In this document: piece by piece, positions 45,170-56,690 of the stretch
How positions within the stretch are numbered: position 1 is the stretch's first letter
Layout of the letters: each line of letters opens with the position of its first letter
DNA from: Dillenia suffruticosa
Lineage: Eukaryota > Streptophyta > Magnoliopsida > Dilleniales > Dilleniaceae
Assembly (NCBI GenBank): GCA_033439265.1
Contig: JAVTVX010000002.1
Span: 9,460,174-9,524,173 of the forward strand
DNA length: 64,000 nt
Direction: 5' to 3'
Program-made: the position numbers and the translations under genes
The notes under the pieces: model-generated
What the model was told of the DNA's origin: nothing
Database searches by the model: none
Seen by the model: only the letters and a program-made list of their open reading frames with translations

Positions 45170-45375
45170 TCTTTCAAAATTATCATTATTTACCACTTAT
45201 TATCACAATTACCAATTTTTTTATCACAACTTATCAAATCTTATCATTACTTACCACTTATTATCATAATTACCAATTTTCTTATCCAATTTTCTTATCA
45301 CAACTTATCACATCTTATCATTACTTACTATTTATTATCACAATTACCGATTTTTTTATCACAACTTATCATAAA
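45170..45375 (+). repeat. ~61-74-bp tandem repeats TTACCACTTATTATCACAATTACC
   Basis: ACCACTTATTATCA begins at 45192 and 45253 with a third changed copy near 45327. Each unit also has TTTTTTTATCACAACTTATCA. The vocabulary is the reverse of 25100-25250. Confidence 0.75.
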
Positions 45376-46340
45376 TTAAAAAATTCTATAAATTCTATAA
45401 ATTATCATAACTTATTTTTGAAATGATTTATATAAATTCTGTAAAAAGCACAAAATAAGAAAAAGAAAAAGAAATACAATTAAATTAAATGAAATAAAAT
45501 TAATAATAAAATAAAATAATAAAATGTAATAGTTAAAATATAAATTAAAATAAAACTTAAATTACTACTACTTACTATCCATCTACTTAACGCTTACTAT
45601 TTATTATTTGCCACGACTATATATCATAAACTTACCACTTCTCTCAATTTGGAAGCTTGACATGTCAATGTCACAACTTGTCACGTGTCCCTTTTTTCTT
45701 TTTTCTTTTTTTTTAGTCTCTACATTTCTCACTTTCATATTAATAAAAATGTACGTTGCTAAAATACCAAAAAATAGCCGAAAAAAAAGCGACCAATGGA
45801 TTTGAACTGTGGAGTTTGACTCTATCTCTCTTTTTGTTTTTTCTCTCAACCTTCCACACTTTTTTCTACTTTTCTTTTTTATTTTTTTTTCTATAAAAAA
45901 TATTTAAATTTTTTAAATTGTTAATATAAGAGAATTTAAATTAATATTAACTAACATATAATTTCTAATAATTTATAATTTATAATAATATATATAGTAC
46001 TAATATTATGTATGTATTATTAGAAAATGATATATTATGTATCTCAAGATAATTCTAATTTTTTTATAAATTTTTTATACTTTTACAGACTTCTCACAAA
46101 TTATTACCACTAGTTATCACAAATTATAACATGTTATAATATCTTACCACTATTTATCAGTTGTGATTATTATTTATCACAAGTTATAACATCACAAGTT
46201 ATAACGTATTACAACACACACAACATACACGTTATCATAAATTATTCCTTTCTACATTAACTCTAAAATTTTAAATTGTTATAAAAAATTATATAAATAT
46301 ATACAAACATATAGCATTTACAAATAGTAAAATACAAATT
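45376..46340. other. AT-rich region, minor TTACC/TTATCAC repeats at 46090-46250
   Basis: Small frames only. A B-box-like word reversed (GGATTTGAACTG, 45798-45809) has no convincing A box. TATCACAAGTTATAACAT-type words recur at 46130-46220. Confidence 0.4.
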
Positions 46341-46643
46341 ATCATAATTATAATGGTTAAGTAAATTCAGTAGACCTGATTTTTTTCAAACCGTTCTTAA
46401 AAATGTTATATTTACCAACGACAAATGATAACCATTAGAAATCGAATATCATTTTTATCGACGGCTGTGTTAGCTTTACTCACGGTTTATAAATTTTTCT
46501 CGACGTTATAATTTATACCGTTGAAATATGTATATATATTTTTACGGTTTTGTAAAAAACGTCGGCATAGATAAGAAAAAACCGTTGTTAAAGGTTATCG
46601 ACAATAAAAGTTACCGTCAGTATAAGAATTTAATTTTGTAGTG
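46341..46643 (-). mobile_element. CACTA terminus X-right
   Basis: Ends TTTAATTTTGTAGTG. Reverse-complemented, its ~290 bp align with 24102-24370 with conserved words TGACGGTAACTTTTATTGTC, ACCGTAAAAA, GATATTCGATT and GTTATCATTTGT. The right flank is CTC. It has only one equivalent of the 166-bp monomer, unlike the left terminus. Confidence 0.7.
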
Positions 46644-46977
46644 CTCCTAATGATGAAGAAAGTATGTACAAGCCTCATATTTCGTATTGTTGGAAGACCG
46701 ACCGATTCAATCTTTCTTTCCCATTTCTGGTTGTGTCTTTGAAATCTTCTCACAAAAAGATTCACCGTTGAAAGCTTTTCAAAAAGACAAAAGATTCATT
46801 GTCGAAACTTCTAAAAAATGAGATTCGCCGTCTGTGTCTTCTTAGAAATGGCTTTCGCTGTTGAAAGTTTTAGATATTTCTTTTGTTAGAAAAGCTAACT
46901 CCCCTCAATAACTTCCCTTCATCAGTTCCCTCCGACCCTTGTTCACGCCAGCCGGTGGATTGACCTCTCATAATGCT
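46644..46977. other. Spacer with a degenerate GATTC(A/G)CCGTTGAAA repeat
   Basis: GATTCACCGTTGAAAGC, GATTCATTGTCGAAAC, GATTCGCCGTCTG and CTTTCGCTGTTGAAAG occur about 40-50 bp apart. No frame of note. Confidence 0.5.
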
Positions 46978-47479
46978 AGCCGTAGGATCAGATGTTGAAA
47001 GGACATTACCCAACTACAGTGTGATTAAACTTTAAGTTGAAAGGACATTACCTACAAAGATTGTAGTGTGTTATGCTCCCATCCAGCCAATTACCTAGCT
47101 ATTGGATCAATTGTGGTGTGATATCATTTAAGAGTTTGCCCCAACCGTTGGATGAAATGTGATTTATCCGATAGAGGATTGACAACATAGTAGAAAAGAA
47201 CTAAATTGGAATTGCTCTCGCGGCATACAAATGAAGCATTAATTTTCCAATGTCAATGTTACATTACTATTTATAATGCTACATTACTATATGTAATGCT
47301 ACATTACTATATGTAATGCTAAATTACATTATGTAAAACTAGTCATCGGACCATTTAGGATAAGTTCAAGTGCCATTGTAATTTACCGTCAGATCAAGTG
47401 GTATCATAGTTCTTTCATGCTTTGGATGAGTGGAGAAAGTTATTTAAATGTAATGCCACTATATTACACTACAAAAAAA

Positions 47480-47860
47480 TACGGTTTTAGCGATGGATTT
47501 ATCGACGAAAATTTTAGAAAAATTCGTCACTAAAAACATTAGTGACGGATTTAGCGACGAAAAATTTTTCGTCACTAATGACGTGTCGCAAAAGTTTAGC
47601 GACAAAAAACATAAATCTGTCGCTAAAATAGCGACGGATCCGAGAAATCTGTCGCTAAATTATATGATATATAATAATTTTTTTATTTATTATATATATT
47701 TTATTTAATTATTATATTAATATTATATTTTATTTAATTAGCGACGGATCCATGAATCCGTCACTAAATTATATTATATACAATTATATATTTTATACAT
47801 TTTATTTAATTATTATATTAATATTTTATTTTTATTTAATTAGCGACGAATGCTTGATCC
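47480..47860 (+). repeat. Left subterminal TAGCGAC repeats of CACTA-2
   Basis: TTTAGCGACGAAAAATTTTTCGTCACTAA and related words are short inverted pairs separated by AT-rich spacers. Putative binding sites for transposition proteins. Confidence 0.8.
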
Positions 47861-47869
47861 GTCGCTAAC

Positions 47870-48060
47870 TTGCACACGATGACACGCCCTACACACGCTT
47901 GCTCGCCCCAGCTCGCCCCACCCCTGCCTGCTCGCCCCAGCTCCAGCTCCAGCACGCCTCCTGCTCGCCCCACAGCCCCTGCAGCCTGCTGGCTCCAGCA
48001 CGCCTCCTACCTGCTCGCCCCAGCCCCTGCACACGCCTTGCCCCAGCTGCCTTGCAAAAA
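47870..48060 (+). repeat. GC-rich CTGCTCGCCCCAGC island inside CACTA-2
   Basis: CTGCTCGCCCCAGCTCC, CACGCCTCCTGCTCGCCCC, CACGCCTCCTACCTGCTCGC and CAGCCCCTGCA recur. Frames on both strands (Ala/Pro/Ser-rich or Gly/Arg/Ala-rich) follow from composition. Confidence 0.8.
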
Positions 48061-48093
48061 ATCCTTGAAAAAACCCTCAAAATGCCTATAGCC

Positions 48094-48150
48094 CGGTTCG
48101 AACACCTACGCAAGAGTGAAATGTTATAATACCCAACCACCAGACCACAT
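48094..48150 (-). repeat. tRNA-like sequence in CACTA-2
   Basis: The minus strand has TGGTCTGGTGGTTGGG (A-box-like, 48132-48147) and GGTGTTCGAACC (B-box-like, 48094-48105), with AACATTTCACTCTTGC between. The last word resembles the equivalent part of 43393-43472. Confidence 0.5.
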
Positions 48151-48629
48151 CTTACCTTTAGTTTTACTTATATTTTACTTTTACTTATTATCTAATTCTA
48201 AATATTAATTAAAGAAATAAAAGTTTATATCAAATAATAAAATGCTAATTAAAAATATTATTCTTTAAAAAGATTTAAAAAATAAAATAAGAAACTATTT
48301 AAAAAATGAAAATAATATTATTCTGTAAAAAATAAAAATAAAAAAGAAAAAAAATAAAATGCTAATTTAAAATATTAAAAAATAATAAATATGATTATTT
48401 AATATAAATTAATAAAATAACAAAATAACAAAATAAAATAAAATATTAACTGTTAAAAAAAATTCGTTGCTAAATAATAAAATATTTAAAAAATAAAAAA
48501 TATTATTATTTAAAAATCAAAAAAAAAATAAAAATAAAATGATAGTTTAAAATATTAAAAAATAATAAATACGATTATTTAATATAAATTAATAAAATAA
48601 CAAAAGAAAATAAAATATTAAATGTTAAT

Positions 48630-49130
48630 TTTTAAAAAATTAAGCTTAGCGACGAATAGTTGAATCCGTCGCTAAATCTGCGACGAATTTTTAGATCCGT
48701 CGCTAACTTAGCGACGGATTTCAGTATTTGTTACTAAATTTAGCGACGGATTTCGGAATTTGTCGCTAAATTTAGCGACAGATTCTAATTCGTCGCTAAA
48801 TCCGTCGCTAAATAGTAAAATATTTAAAAAATTATAAAATATTATTATTTAAAAATTAAAAATATTAAAAAAATAAAATGATAATTTAAAATATTATAAA
48901 ATAATAAATATGATTATTTAATATAAATTAATAAAATAACAAAAGAATAAAAAATATTAAATGTTAATTTTAAAAAAAATTAAGTTTAGCAACAGATCGT
49001 TGAATCCGTCGCTAAATCAGCGACGAATGTTTAGATCCGTTGCTAAATCAGCGACGGATTCCTTAATTCGTCGTTAAATTTAGCGACGGATTTCTAATTT
49101 GTCGCTAAATCCGTCGCTAAATAATAAAAT
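48630..49130 (+). repeat. Central TAGCGACGGATT clusters of CACTA-2
   Basis: Two clusters (48648-48810 and 48988-49120), each with five or more TAGCGACGGAT/ATCCGTCGCTAA words. The AT-rich blocks after them (TATGATTATTTAATATAAAT...AATAACAAAA) are also repeated, at about 48390, 48570, 48910 and 49210, so a ~340-bp higher-order unit is present. Confidence 0.8.
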
Positions 49131-49739
49131 ATTAAAAAAATAATAATTTTAGTTTTTAAAAAATGAAAATATAAAATAATAAAATTAAATGCTTATTTAA
49201 GATATTATAAAATATTAAATATGATTAGTTAATATAAATTAATAAAATAAAAGAATAATAAAATAAAATAAATAGATTACCGTTTATCAGTTGTTATCCG
49301 TCTCACTGTCGCCATCCTCTGAAAAATACTGTTTGATCTACTTGCCAGACAAGATAGATCTACTTGCCAGACGAGATAAATCGTCGGAAGTGAATGTATT
49401 ATATATTGTGTCTCTTACTGATGACAATAACGAATGAATATGATCAACTGAACTTTCACAAACAATTGAACTATATAAGAGAATCGAATGGACGTAGAAG
49501 ACAAAAACACGAATGGTGAAATCGACAGCTGCGACTAATTGAAAATTATTTGTTATAGATTGGTTGAATTATTTATTATTAAAATTATCAAATTGATGAG
49601 AATCGTAATATTTAATATGTATTTAATTCGATTTCGTTATTTAGAATATGTTAAAAAGAGAGATACAGTTAAAAATATTTCATAATAGAGTATAGAAGAA
49701 ATTTTGTTCGGAAATTATTCATGAATTTTGATATTCCGA

Positions 49740-50303
49740 TAATAAATTAGCTACGATTTTAGCCACGAATATTTTATTTGTGGCTAATTAGCGATGAATT
49801 TTGTCACGAATATTTTTTTATGGCTAATTAGAAACGAAATTAGTCACGAATTTTGGAGTTTGTTGCTAAATTTTGTGAAAAATATTTTTACCGTGACTAA
49901 TTAGCGACGAATTTAGCAACGAAAAATTTTTGTAGCTAATTAGTGATGAAATTTGTGACGAAATATTTTCGTCGTTAAATTTAGTGACGGATAAGAGTAT
50001 TCGTGGCAAAATTTAGCCACGAAAATATTATTCGTCACAATTAGCGACGAATTTTGCAACAAAAAATTTTTCGTCACCAATTAGCGACGGATTTAGTGAC
50101 AAAAATTTTTTCGTCCCCAATTAGCAACAAATTTAGTCACGAATAATCTATCCGTCGGAAATTTAGCTACGAATAATTTTTCGTCGCTAATTTCATAGCA
50201 AATTAGCGACAAAAAAAATTTTCGTTGCTAAATCTGTCGCAAAATAGTAACGAAATTTTTTCGTCGCTAAATTCCATCGCTAAAACCGTGTTTTTTTGTA
50301 GTG
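49740..50303 (-). repeat. Right subterminal region of CACTA-2
   Basis: Dense alternation of TTAGCGACGAATTT and AAATTTTTCGTC words running into the terminal inverted repeat. Confidence 0.8.
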
Positions 50304-51830
50304 TTACATGTTACTTATGACAATTCATTGACCAATTAGACACCAATTAATACATATTACAGTGTTAGAATATGACAGACAATTCATTAACCAATTGGAT
50401 ATTTTGACCAATTGTTACATAATATAATATTACAATATGACATTATCACAATTTATACATTAGAAATATAATGGTACGTAATGAAATTATGTTTAATTAA
50501 TTATCAATATTAGTAATTTCAATAACATTACATGATATCCAATATTAGTAATTACATAAAATTAGTAATGAATAATATTATATAAAGTTATATAATATAA
50601 TTATAATTATAATTTAATGAATCTTACATTATTATCTGTAATTACATAAAATTACTTTTAGTAATGTTATCTAATGTAATTATCAATATTATATAATTTT
50701 AAAGTTGAAAGGAAATACAACCAATTTCTCCCAACTTTTGAATCAATTGCAGGGTGACATGTGAATTTCAAAGTTTGCCCCAGCTGTTAGATGAAATGTG
50801 AGTTATTCAATTTAGGATTGACGTAGCAATGTTACATTATTGCTACATTACTATATGTTATATATAATGTTATATTATTACTCCAATATGTAATGCTAAA
50901 TTATGCCACTCTTTGGACCAACTTGGGATAAACTCAAATGACATTATAATTTACCGTTGGATTAAGTGGCGTTGTTATTCTCTCATGTATTGGATGAGTG
51001 GAAGAATTTATTTAAATGTAATGATACTATGTTATAATGTTATAATATGAAATTACGATAATTCATTGATCAATTGGACATTATGAAAAATTGTTATATA
51101 ATATAATATTATAATATGATATTATGATAATTTATTGATCAATTGAACTTTATGACCAATTGTTACATAATATAGTTTTATAATATGATATTATGACAAT
51201 TCACATGTTAAAATGTAATGGTACATATTATGTTACATTACGCAATTAAATATTATATAATGTTAGATAATGTAATTATCAATAGTAGTAATTTAAATAA
51301 TGTTATATGATATCCACATAAAATTAGGAATTATCAATATTATATTATATTGTATAATGTTACAATATTATATAATTTTACATAATGTGGTGTCCAATAT
51401 TCAGCTGCTTGAGAGAGACAATGGAAATAAAAAAAGAGTCTTGTACAATAACGCTTTTCACGGAGATATACCATGAGTTTTATAACTAATGAGATAACGA
51501 CAACATTAAAAGTTGAATTTAACAGTTGACAAATGAGAGATTGGCATCTTAAAATTATACTAATCCAACAATGAACAATCTCATTTGGCATCAATTTAAT
51601 CAGGGTTCTCTTCCTGTATGACATTTGGCACCAACAACATTTTTCTCCTCTATGCAATTGCATTTCATTTCATTTCTGCAATAACATTTTCCTCCTCTGT
51701 GTTGCTCGTGCATTTATTTTTCTGTTTTTAGAATTGGCTTGTGCAAAAGCATTTGACAGGTAGATAAAAACTTATATATTTTTATTGTTGTTCTTTCATA
51801 TTCATTTAATATTATGGATAAGTCATTGAT
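50304..51830. other. AT-rich direct-repeat region before the TNP2 pseudogene
   Basis: Contains the second duplication unit (50700-51205) and several TTGACCAATTGTTACATAATATAATATTA repeats (50400, 51085, 51160). The 107-codon minus-strand frame at 51340-51663 has no motif that I recognise. Confidence 0.5.
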
Positions 51831-54800
51831 GTATTCTAAATCAAAAACAAGTGATGAATATATTGTCAGAATTAATATAATTCTTGAAATTACATTTACT
51901 AATATTCAATCCATCAATGAGATATGAGAAAATAGATTCTTGTTCTAATGATTGTATGTTGTACTGAAAAGACAAAGATAAAGATGATACGTATTTTGTG
52001 TATGGTGTTTTTAGATGGAAACGAAATACAAATGGAGATTAAGATATTAATAAAAAAAATTTGCTAAAATATTGAAATGGTTTTCTTTGATTCCTATATT
52101 GCAAAAACTATTTATATGTGGCCAAATTGTTTTTTGATGAGATGTCAACATGATAAGAGAACAAAGGATGGACTCCTAAGACACCCAGCAGATTCTTCTA
52201 TGTGGAAGTAGTTTGATTTCCTATACTCTAACTTCTTTGATGCCCAAGAAATATTCGATTAGGATTAACAGTAGATGGTTTCAATCCATTTAAAACAATG
52301 AACGTTACTCAGAGTACTTGATCAGTGCTAATGATACCATATAACCTATGAAGTCTACAAATTTCATACTCACATTACTTATTCCTGGCCCTAGAAATCT
52401 TGGTAACAAAATAGATGTGTACATGTAACCATTGGTAGAAGAACAGAAAGAATTATGGCACGAAAGAGTAGATATTTATGATTATTCAAATGATAAAAGA
52501 TTTAAAATGTATGCAGCATTATTATGGACTATTAATGACTTTTCTGTATATGCTAATCTGTCTAGATTGAGTATTAAAATAGATTTGCATGTCTAGTAAG
52601 TGATATGATACATGTTTTGAATGGTTATCTCATGGTCAAAAGTATTGTTATATAGGACATCGAAGATGGTTGGGTCAACTCATCCATTTAGGTATAATAA
52701 ACATTGTTTTGATAGAATATAGAAATTCAAAGATGCTCGCAAACAATAATGTGGAACCGATGTGTTGCGAGAATTAGATGAGATTGACTTAGCAAGTTTG
52801 AATGATATGCAAGGATGGAAAAAAAAAGAAGCATTTATTTCATTTGTCTTATTGGGAAAATGTTTTAATTAGACATAACATTGACATGATGCATAATGAG
52901 AAAAAATGTTTTGATGTAATTGTTGGTACAATTCTTGGGCAAGAAGGAAAGTCTAAGGACAATTATAAGGTTAAGCTTGATCTTGAAGAGATGGGAATAA
53001 GAAAGGATCTGTATGCAATATGTAGACCAAATTCTACGAACCTATTTTTTTCCATAAACGTGTTACCAAATAACCTTGCAGGAGAAAGATGCATTTTTCA
53101 AAATTTTGAAGGATTTAAAATTTCTTGACGAGTGCTCCACTAACATCTTCATATGTGTTCAATTAAAGTAGTAGAAGCTAATAGGTCTAAAAAGTTATGA
53201 CTATCACATTTAATGTAAAAGTTTATTCCTATAACAATTTGTAAATTATTGCCTGGCAATGTTATCTCTATTATCATTAAAGTTTGCAACATTTTTAAAT
53301 GTTTTTGCTCTAGGGTGCTTGACCCACGAGAAATTGAGCAACTAGAGGTATTGGCTCCGCAAATTATATGCAGGTTCGAAAAGATTTTTCCTCCTTTAAT
53401 TTTTACGAGCATGATACACTTGATCATGCACTTAACAAGTGAAGCATAGATTGGAGAACCAGTGACATATAGGTAGATGTATCCAGTTAAAAGATTAATT
53501 TTATTATGATCATTTATTTAATAATTATGTTGATTTTATTTAACAATATTTCCTATGTATCTATTGTATGTAATACAATATATATGCATGTATCTGTAGA
53601 TACTTGTTTCAACTCAAATTCTATATACATAATAGAGTATGGCCTCAAGGTTTAATTATAGAAGGGTCTATGGCAAACGAGTGATTTATTCAAAGTATTT
53701 AGATGAGGTTAAAATAAGGTTCAATCGTCCATTATGGAATGATGACAACTAGATTGCATTTGGAGAAGATGAGTCCACTTTAAGAACTATTGGACGACCT
53801 TTGGAAATAAGGATACCTAGATCTATTAAAAGACGAAAAAGAAAAAGAACATCTCGAATTCATCTTGATGAGAAATCATTGAATTAATGCCATAAATACA
53901 TACTATTTAACAATCACTCAATTGCCTCATTTCGAGTGTAAATATACTTGTATACATTGCGAATATTAAACGCTAATGTCATATAATAATATATATGTAT
54001 TATTTTGTATGAAGAGAACATATGCAACATGTTTGAAGAATAAATCATGGGAAGAAGTTAAATACCTTTCAAATTGACAAACTTCATAATAAAGATTTTA
54101 GTACTTGGTTTAGTCGTCATATAAGTGTATCAATAGTTAATCATTTTAATGTTATTAATTTTTTTATTTACATGATTTTTTTTAGGTTATGAATCCAAAA
54201 TATTTCGAAGAGATTACAGATGAAGTTAAATGGATTGTTTGCAGACTAGATTCATTGGTTAGAAGTTATAATATGTATGTAATCAATAGATGTCAATTCT
54301 ATGTAAAAGATCTTGAGAAGTACCTTTAAACTCAGAATTCATGAGTTGTGGTAGTAGTGGATGATATTAGTTATAGAAGTGTAAGAGATAAAAGACTCAT
54401 TGAAGGTAAAATTAATTATTATGGAATGTTAAGACAAATCATTCAAGTAAACTATAGTAGAATGTATATGTTTGTGTTATTTCGGTGACCAACAACGAGA
54501 ATGCAAGAAGGACAAATTCGGCTCAATATTTGTGAATTTCTCTTATCTGAATCATATGGGTGGTGATTTACTTGATAATCCTTATGTGTTGGTATCACAA
54601 GCAAAGAAGGTATTTTATTGACTTGCTGTAAAGTATGTCAAAGTTATAGATAAATTTGATATGGGTGATAAAACAATGAATTATTTGAATTCAAAAAGTA
54701 ACCCATCCTCAGACAATTGGTTATGAGTTCGGACTAATGTTGATGATGATGGAGCAAATGTATCACCACAAATAAATATCAATGATGAGATTGATAGAAT

Positions 54801-54870
54801 AAGATGGGATGTATATATGTATGAAATGCAACGAGATTTTACAATCACTGATGTGTTCTTTATTTTATTT
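51830..54870 (+). pseudogene. TNP2-like CACTA transposase pseudogene
   Basis: Plus-strand translation with stops and frame changes follows the TNP2 (Transposase_21) order: NDCMLY, VFRWKRNTNGD (51960-52030), ILKWFSLIPILQKLFM (52070-52120), DGLLRHPADSSMWK (52170-52215), FNPFKTMNVT (52290), LLIPGPRNLG (52380), ALLWTINDFSVYANLSG (52520-52570), GHRRWLGQ (52655), then the longest open run, 52802-53128 (KKHLFHLSYWENVLIRHNID, then MGIRKDLY). Next come VLDPREIEQLEVLAPQI (53318 on), a IGRPL/YILFN block (53790-53910), FSTWFSR (54100) and DUF4216-like YYGMLRQII (54418) and NPYVLVSQAKKVFY (54580-54620). In En/Spm this protein catalyses excision and insertion. Introns are likely. It is not functional here. 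Confidence 0.9.
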
Positions 54871-54884
54871 AGTACATGTAGTGA

Positions 54885-55030
54885 TATGGCTATAATGTGT
54901 GGTAACAAGTGGTAACAAGTACATGATATGAAGTGATATTGTTATAACACATGGTATCCGTTGTTAACAAGTGCAACATGTCATAATACAACTACAAAGC
55001 ATGGTAAAGCATGGTAACAAGTGTGAATTT
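54885..55030 (+). repeat. GGTAACAAGTG array
   Basis: GTGGTAACAAGTGGTAACAAG and later GCATGGTAAAGCATGGTAAC words, in GGTAA orientation. It follows the transposase remnant directly. Confidence 0.65.
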
Positions 55031-55048
55031 CTTTTATGAAAAAATTTT

Positions 55049-55145
55049 AAGTGATATTGTGCGGTAGCCTGCGCCTGCTCACACAGAAGCCCGCCGGCGC
55101 CTACTCACGTACTATGCGGTAGCCTCCGTGTTGTAGCCTCTCATG
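55049..55145 (+). repeat. GC-rich GCGGTAGCCTGC/CTGCTCAC repeats, left part
   Basis: The 22-bp word beginning AAGTGATATTGTGCGGTAGC (55049-55070) recurs exactly at 56776-56797, in both cases followed by CGCCTGCTCAC/CACCTGCTCGC. Confidence 0.8.
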
Positions 55146-56690
55146 ATGCCACAAGCAACACTCATGTCAATGCTCAAGCAGTCACAAGGCGAGTGCATGA
55201 GGCAATCATGGAGGTTCGCACAGACATAACTCCAAAGGAGGTTCGTTTTAACACAATGGCTCCTACCGAGCCAAAGAACACCGATGATGCAACATCAGCA
55301 TCAAGCAAGGCAATGCAATTCCCCAAGGCATTGCACAACACCGTACATAACTGCCCAAGTAAAAACAAGCAATGCTCAAGCCATAGCATGAGACAACCAA
55401 GTAGTCACATGCCAAAGGACACGACCCTTCGAACAAAGGTCGTGATCCTTTGTGCAACATCAAGCAATTGTCTCTAAGGAAGCAAAGCAAGCTATTGCAC
55501 ATCCCAAACAGCAAGGAAGAAGAGACACCAAGCGAAGAGGTGTCATTGCATAAGTAGCCCATACATGCCTATGCGCCATTGCACGAGTAGCTTGCATAGG
55601 AGAATGCATACATTCCAAGCACTGCAGTACTGCACATGAATGCACTCATCAGCCCATGCAAAGAGATGCCAAAGCATGAGAAGATATAACCCATAATGCC
55701 ACCACATGAGCAGCATACCACTGATAACAAGGCAATACACTACCATGCCTTAGTGCACCACAAGCATGAAGATGTGAGCAAGGAAATACATGCTATCGAG
55801 CCGGCAAGTGAAGAGACATCATTTGGAGAAACATGGCTCAAGGGAACAGAGAAAATACTCAAAGAAAATGAGCCATGGCTCGAAGAGACAACACCAGCAC
55901 ACAGGCCAGTGCACACCAGCGCATGAATAACGTGCACTAGCGCATGAATAACATGCACTAGCGCATGAACAGCACGTGCCAGCACACGTAGGCATCATCA
56001 ATGCCAAGCGAAAGGACCTTTTGTTCCCCTATGCAATAACTATTTTTTCTAAAAAAATTCCATCTATTTTTGTAAGACTTTTATTGGGAAAATAAGAGCA
56101 GTTACAGCTGCCAATTAGTTATTATGTATTAGGACTTTTCATTCCAAATGTTGTGTGTAAAGAAGACCTTTCAATGCCCTCTCTACTTCTATAAATAAGG
56201 CAAGCCTCTCCCTTTGTTACAAGCAAGTTTTAAGAAATAAAATATCAAAGTTTATCTCCTCTCCAACATGAGAATTTATCCTAGAGTTTAAGGGTGCCAA
56301 GAACCCCTTGAGTAACATAATCTTCACGTGATAAGTAGGGCATAAGGGTCGATGTTTTCCTCTTAGGTTACAACACCCTTGCGTGATATGTCGGCTCTTG
56401 TACTTGAAGATCCATCAAGGCAAGTTCAAATCATTTTCCATCTTCTTCATTTTCTACTCTTTTCCATTCATTTCTCTAGGTAAGGCCTTGTGCATTGGGC
56501 ATTTTGGTACCTTGCACATAGGAAGAACTCAAACCATCCACTCAAACCTCCCCAACCCCCTTAACCATGTAAGAATCAAAGGCATTCTCGGCCCTTGTGT
56601 GCCAAGCCAAGAATTCTGCACATCTCACAGCCTTTGCGTGAGAAAAGGATCTTGTGTTACGGGCCTAACATCAATGGAACGCAACACCCC
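55146..56690 (+). repeat. LTR-like insertion within the GC-rich repeat
   Basis: About 1.5 kb that separates two parts of the GC-rich repeat. The first half (55146-56000) is rich in GCATGA, CAAAGG and ATGCC words with Ala/His/Cys-rich frames on both strands that I do not regard as genes. The second half has promoter-like features: TATA box (56190-56197), an AATAAA-like signal (56234-56241) and a CACAAG-rich stretch. I could not fix TG...CA ends or a TSD. Confidence 0.4.
56190..56197 (+). promoter_or_regulatory. TATA box of the LTR-like piece
   Basis: CTTCTATAAATAAGGCAAGCC is a textbook plant TATA context. AAGAAATAAAATATC follows 45 bp later, the close TATA-to-poly(A) spacing found in LTR R regions. 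Confidence 0.6.

Larger units (their letters stand above)
47467..50303 (+). mobile_element. CACTA-2, non-autonomous CACTA-type element
   Basis: The left end is CACTACAAAAAAATACGG and then TTTTAGCGATGG; the right end is the inverted CCATCGCTAAAACCG and then TGTTTTTTTGTAGTG. The terminal inverted repeat is about 30 bp and nearly perfect. TTA is duplicated at 47464-47466 and 50304-50306. Dozens of TTAGCGACGGATT/AATCCGTCGCTAA words fill both ends, direct and inverted, forming potential hairpins. The middle is AT-rich with a GC-rich island (47870-48060) and a tRNA-like sequence. No transposase frame is present. The near-perfect terminal repeat and TSD suggest a fairly young insertion. Confidence 0.93.
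46978..51205 (+). repeat. ~828-bp direct duplication, first unit carrying CACTA-2
   Basis: AAAGTTGAAAGGA at 47033 recurs at 50701. Between these points, after removing CACTA-2 (2837 bp plus 3), the spacing is about 828 bp. Shared words include GTTTGCCCC, GATGAAATGTG, GGATTGAC, TACATTACTATATGT, ATAATTTACCGT and GGATGAGTGGA. The copies have diverged considerably. The second unit supplies an uninserted counterpart of the CACTA-2 target. Confidence 0.8.

Noticed and set aside
24102-46643. A single intact 22.5-kb CACTA element
   Set aside because: End similarity is good, but the TSD does not match and a different CACTA end lies at 38833; reported only as an open question.
38833-46643. CACTA element with ends 38833 and 46643
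   Set aside because: The first ten bases agree, but the subterminal sequences differ, the arrays do not invert between the ends, and the flanking triplets (TCT and CTC) differ.
47840-48140. Overlapping frames of 64-83 codons on both strands in CACTA-2
   Set aside because: All read the CTGCTCGCCCC minisatellite; open frames in several phases at once are typical of such repeats.
55174-56007. Many overlapping frames of 60-99 codons
   Set aside because: Open on both strands in several phases; Cys/His/Ala-rich words follow from the GCATG/CAAGC composition. No motif.
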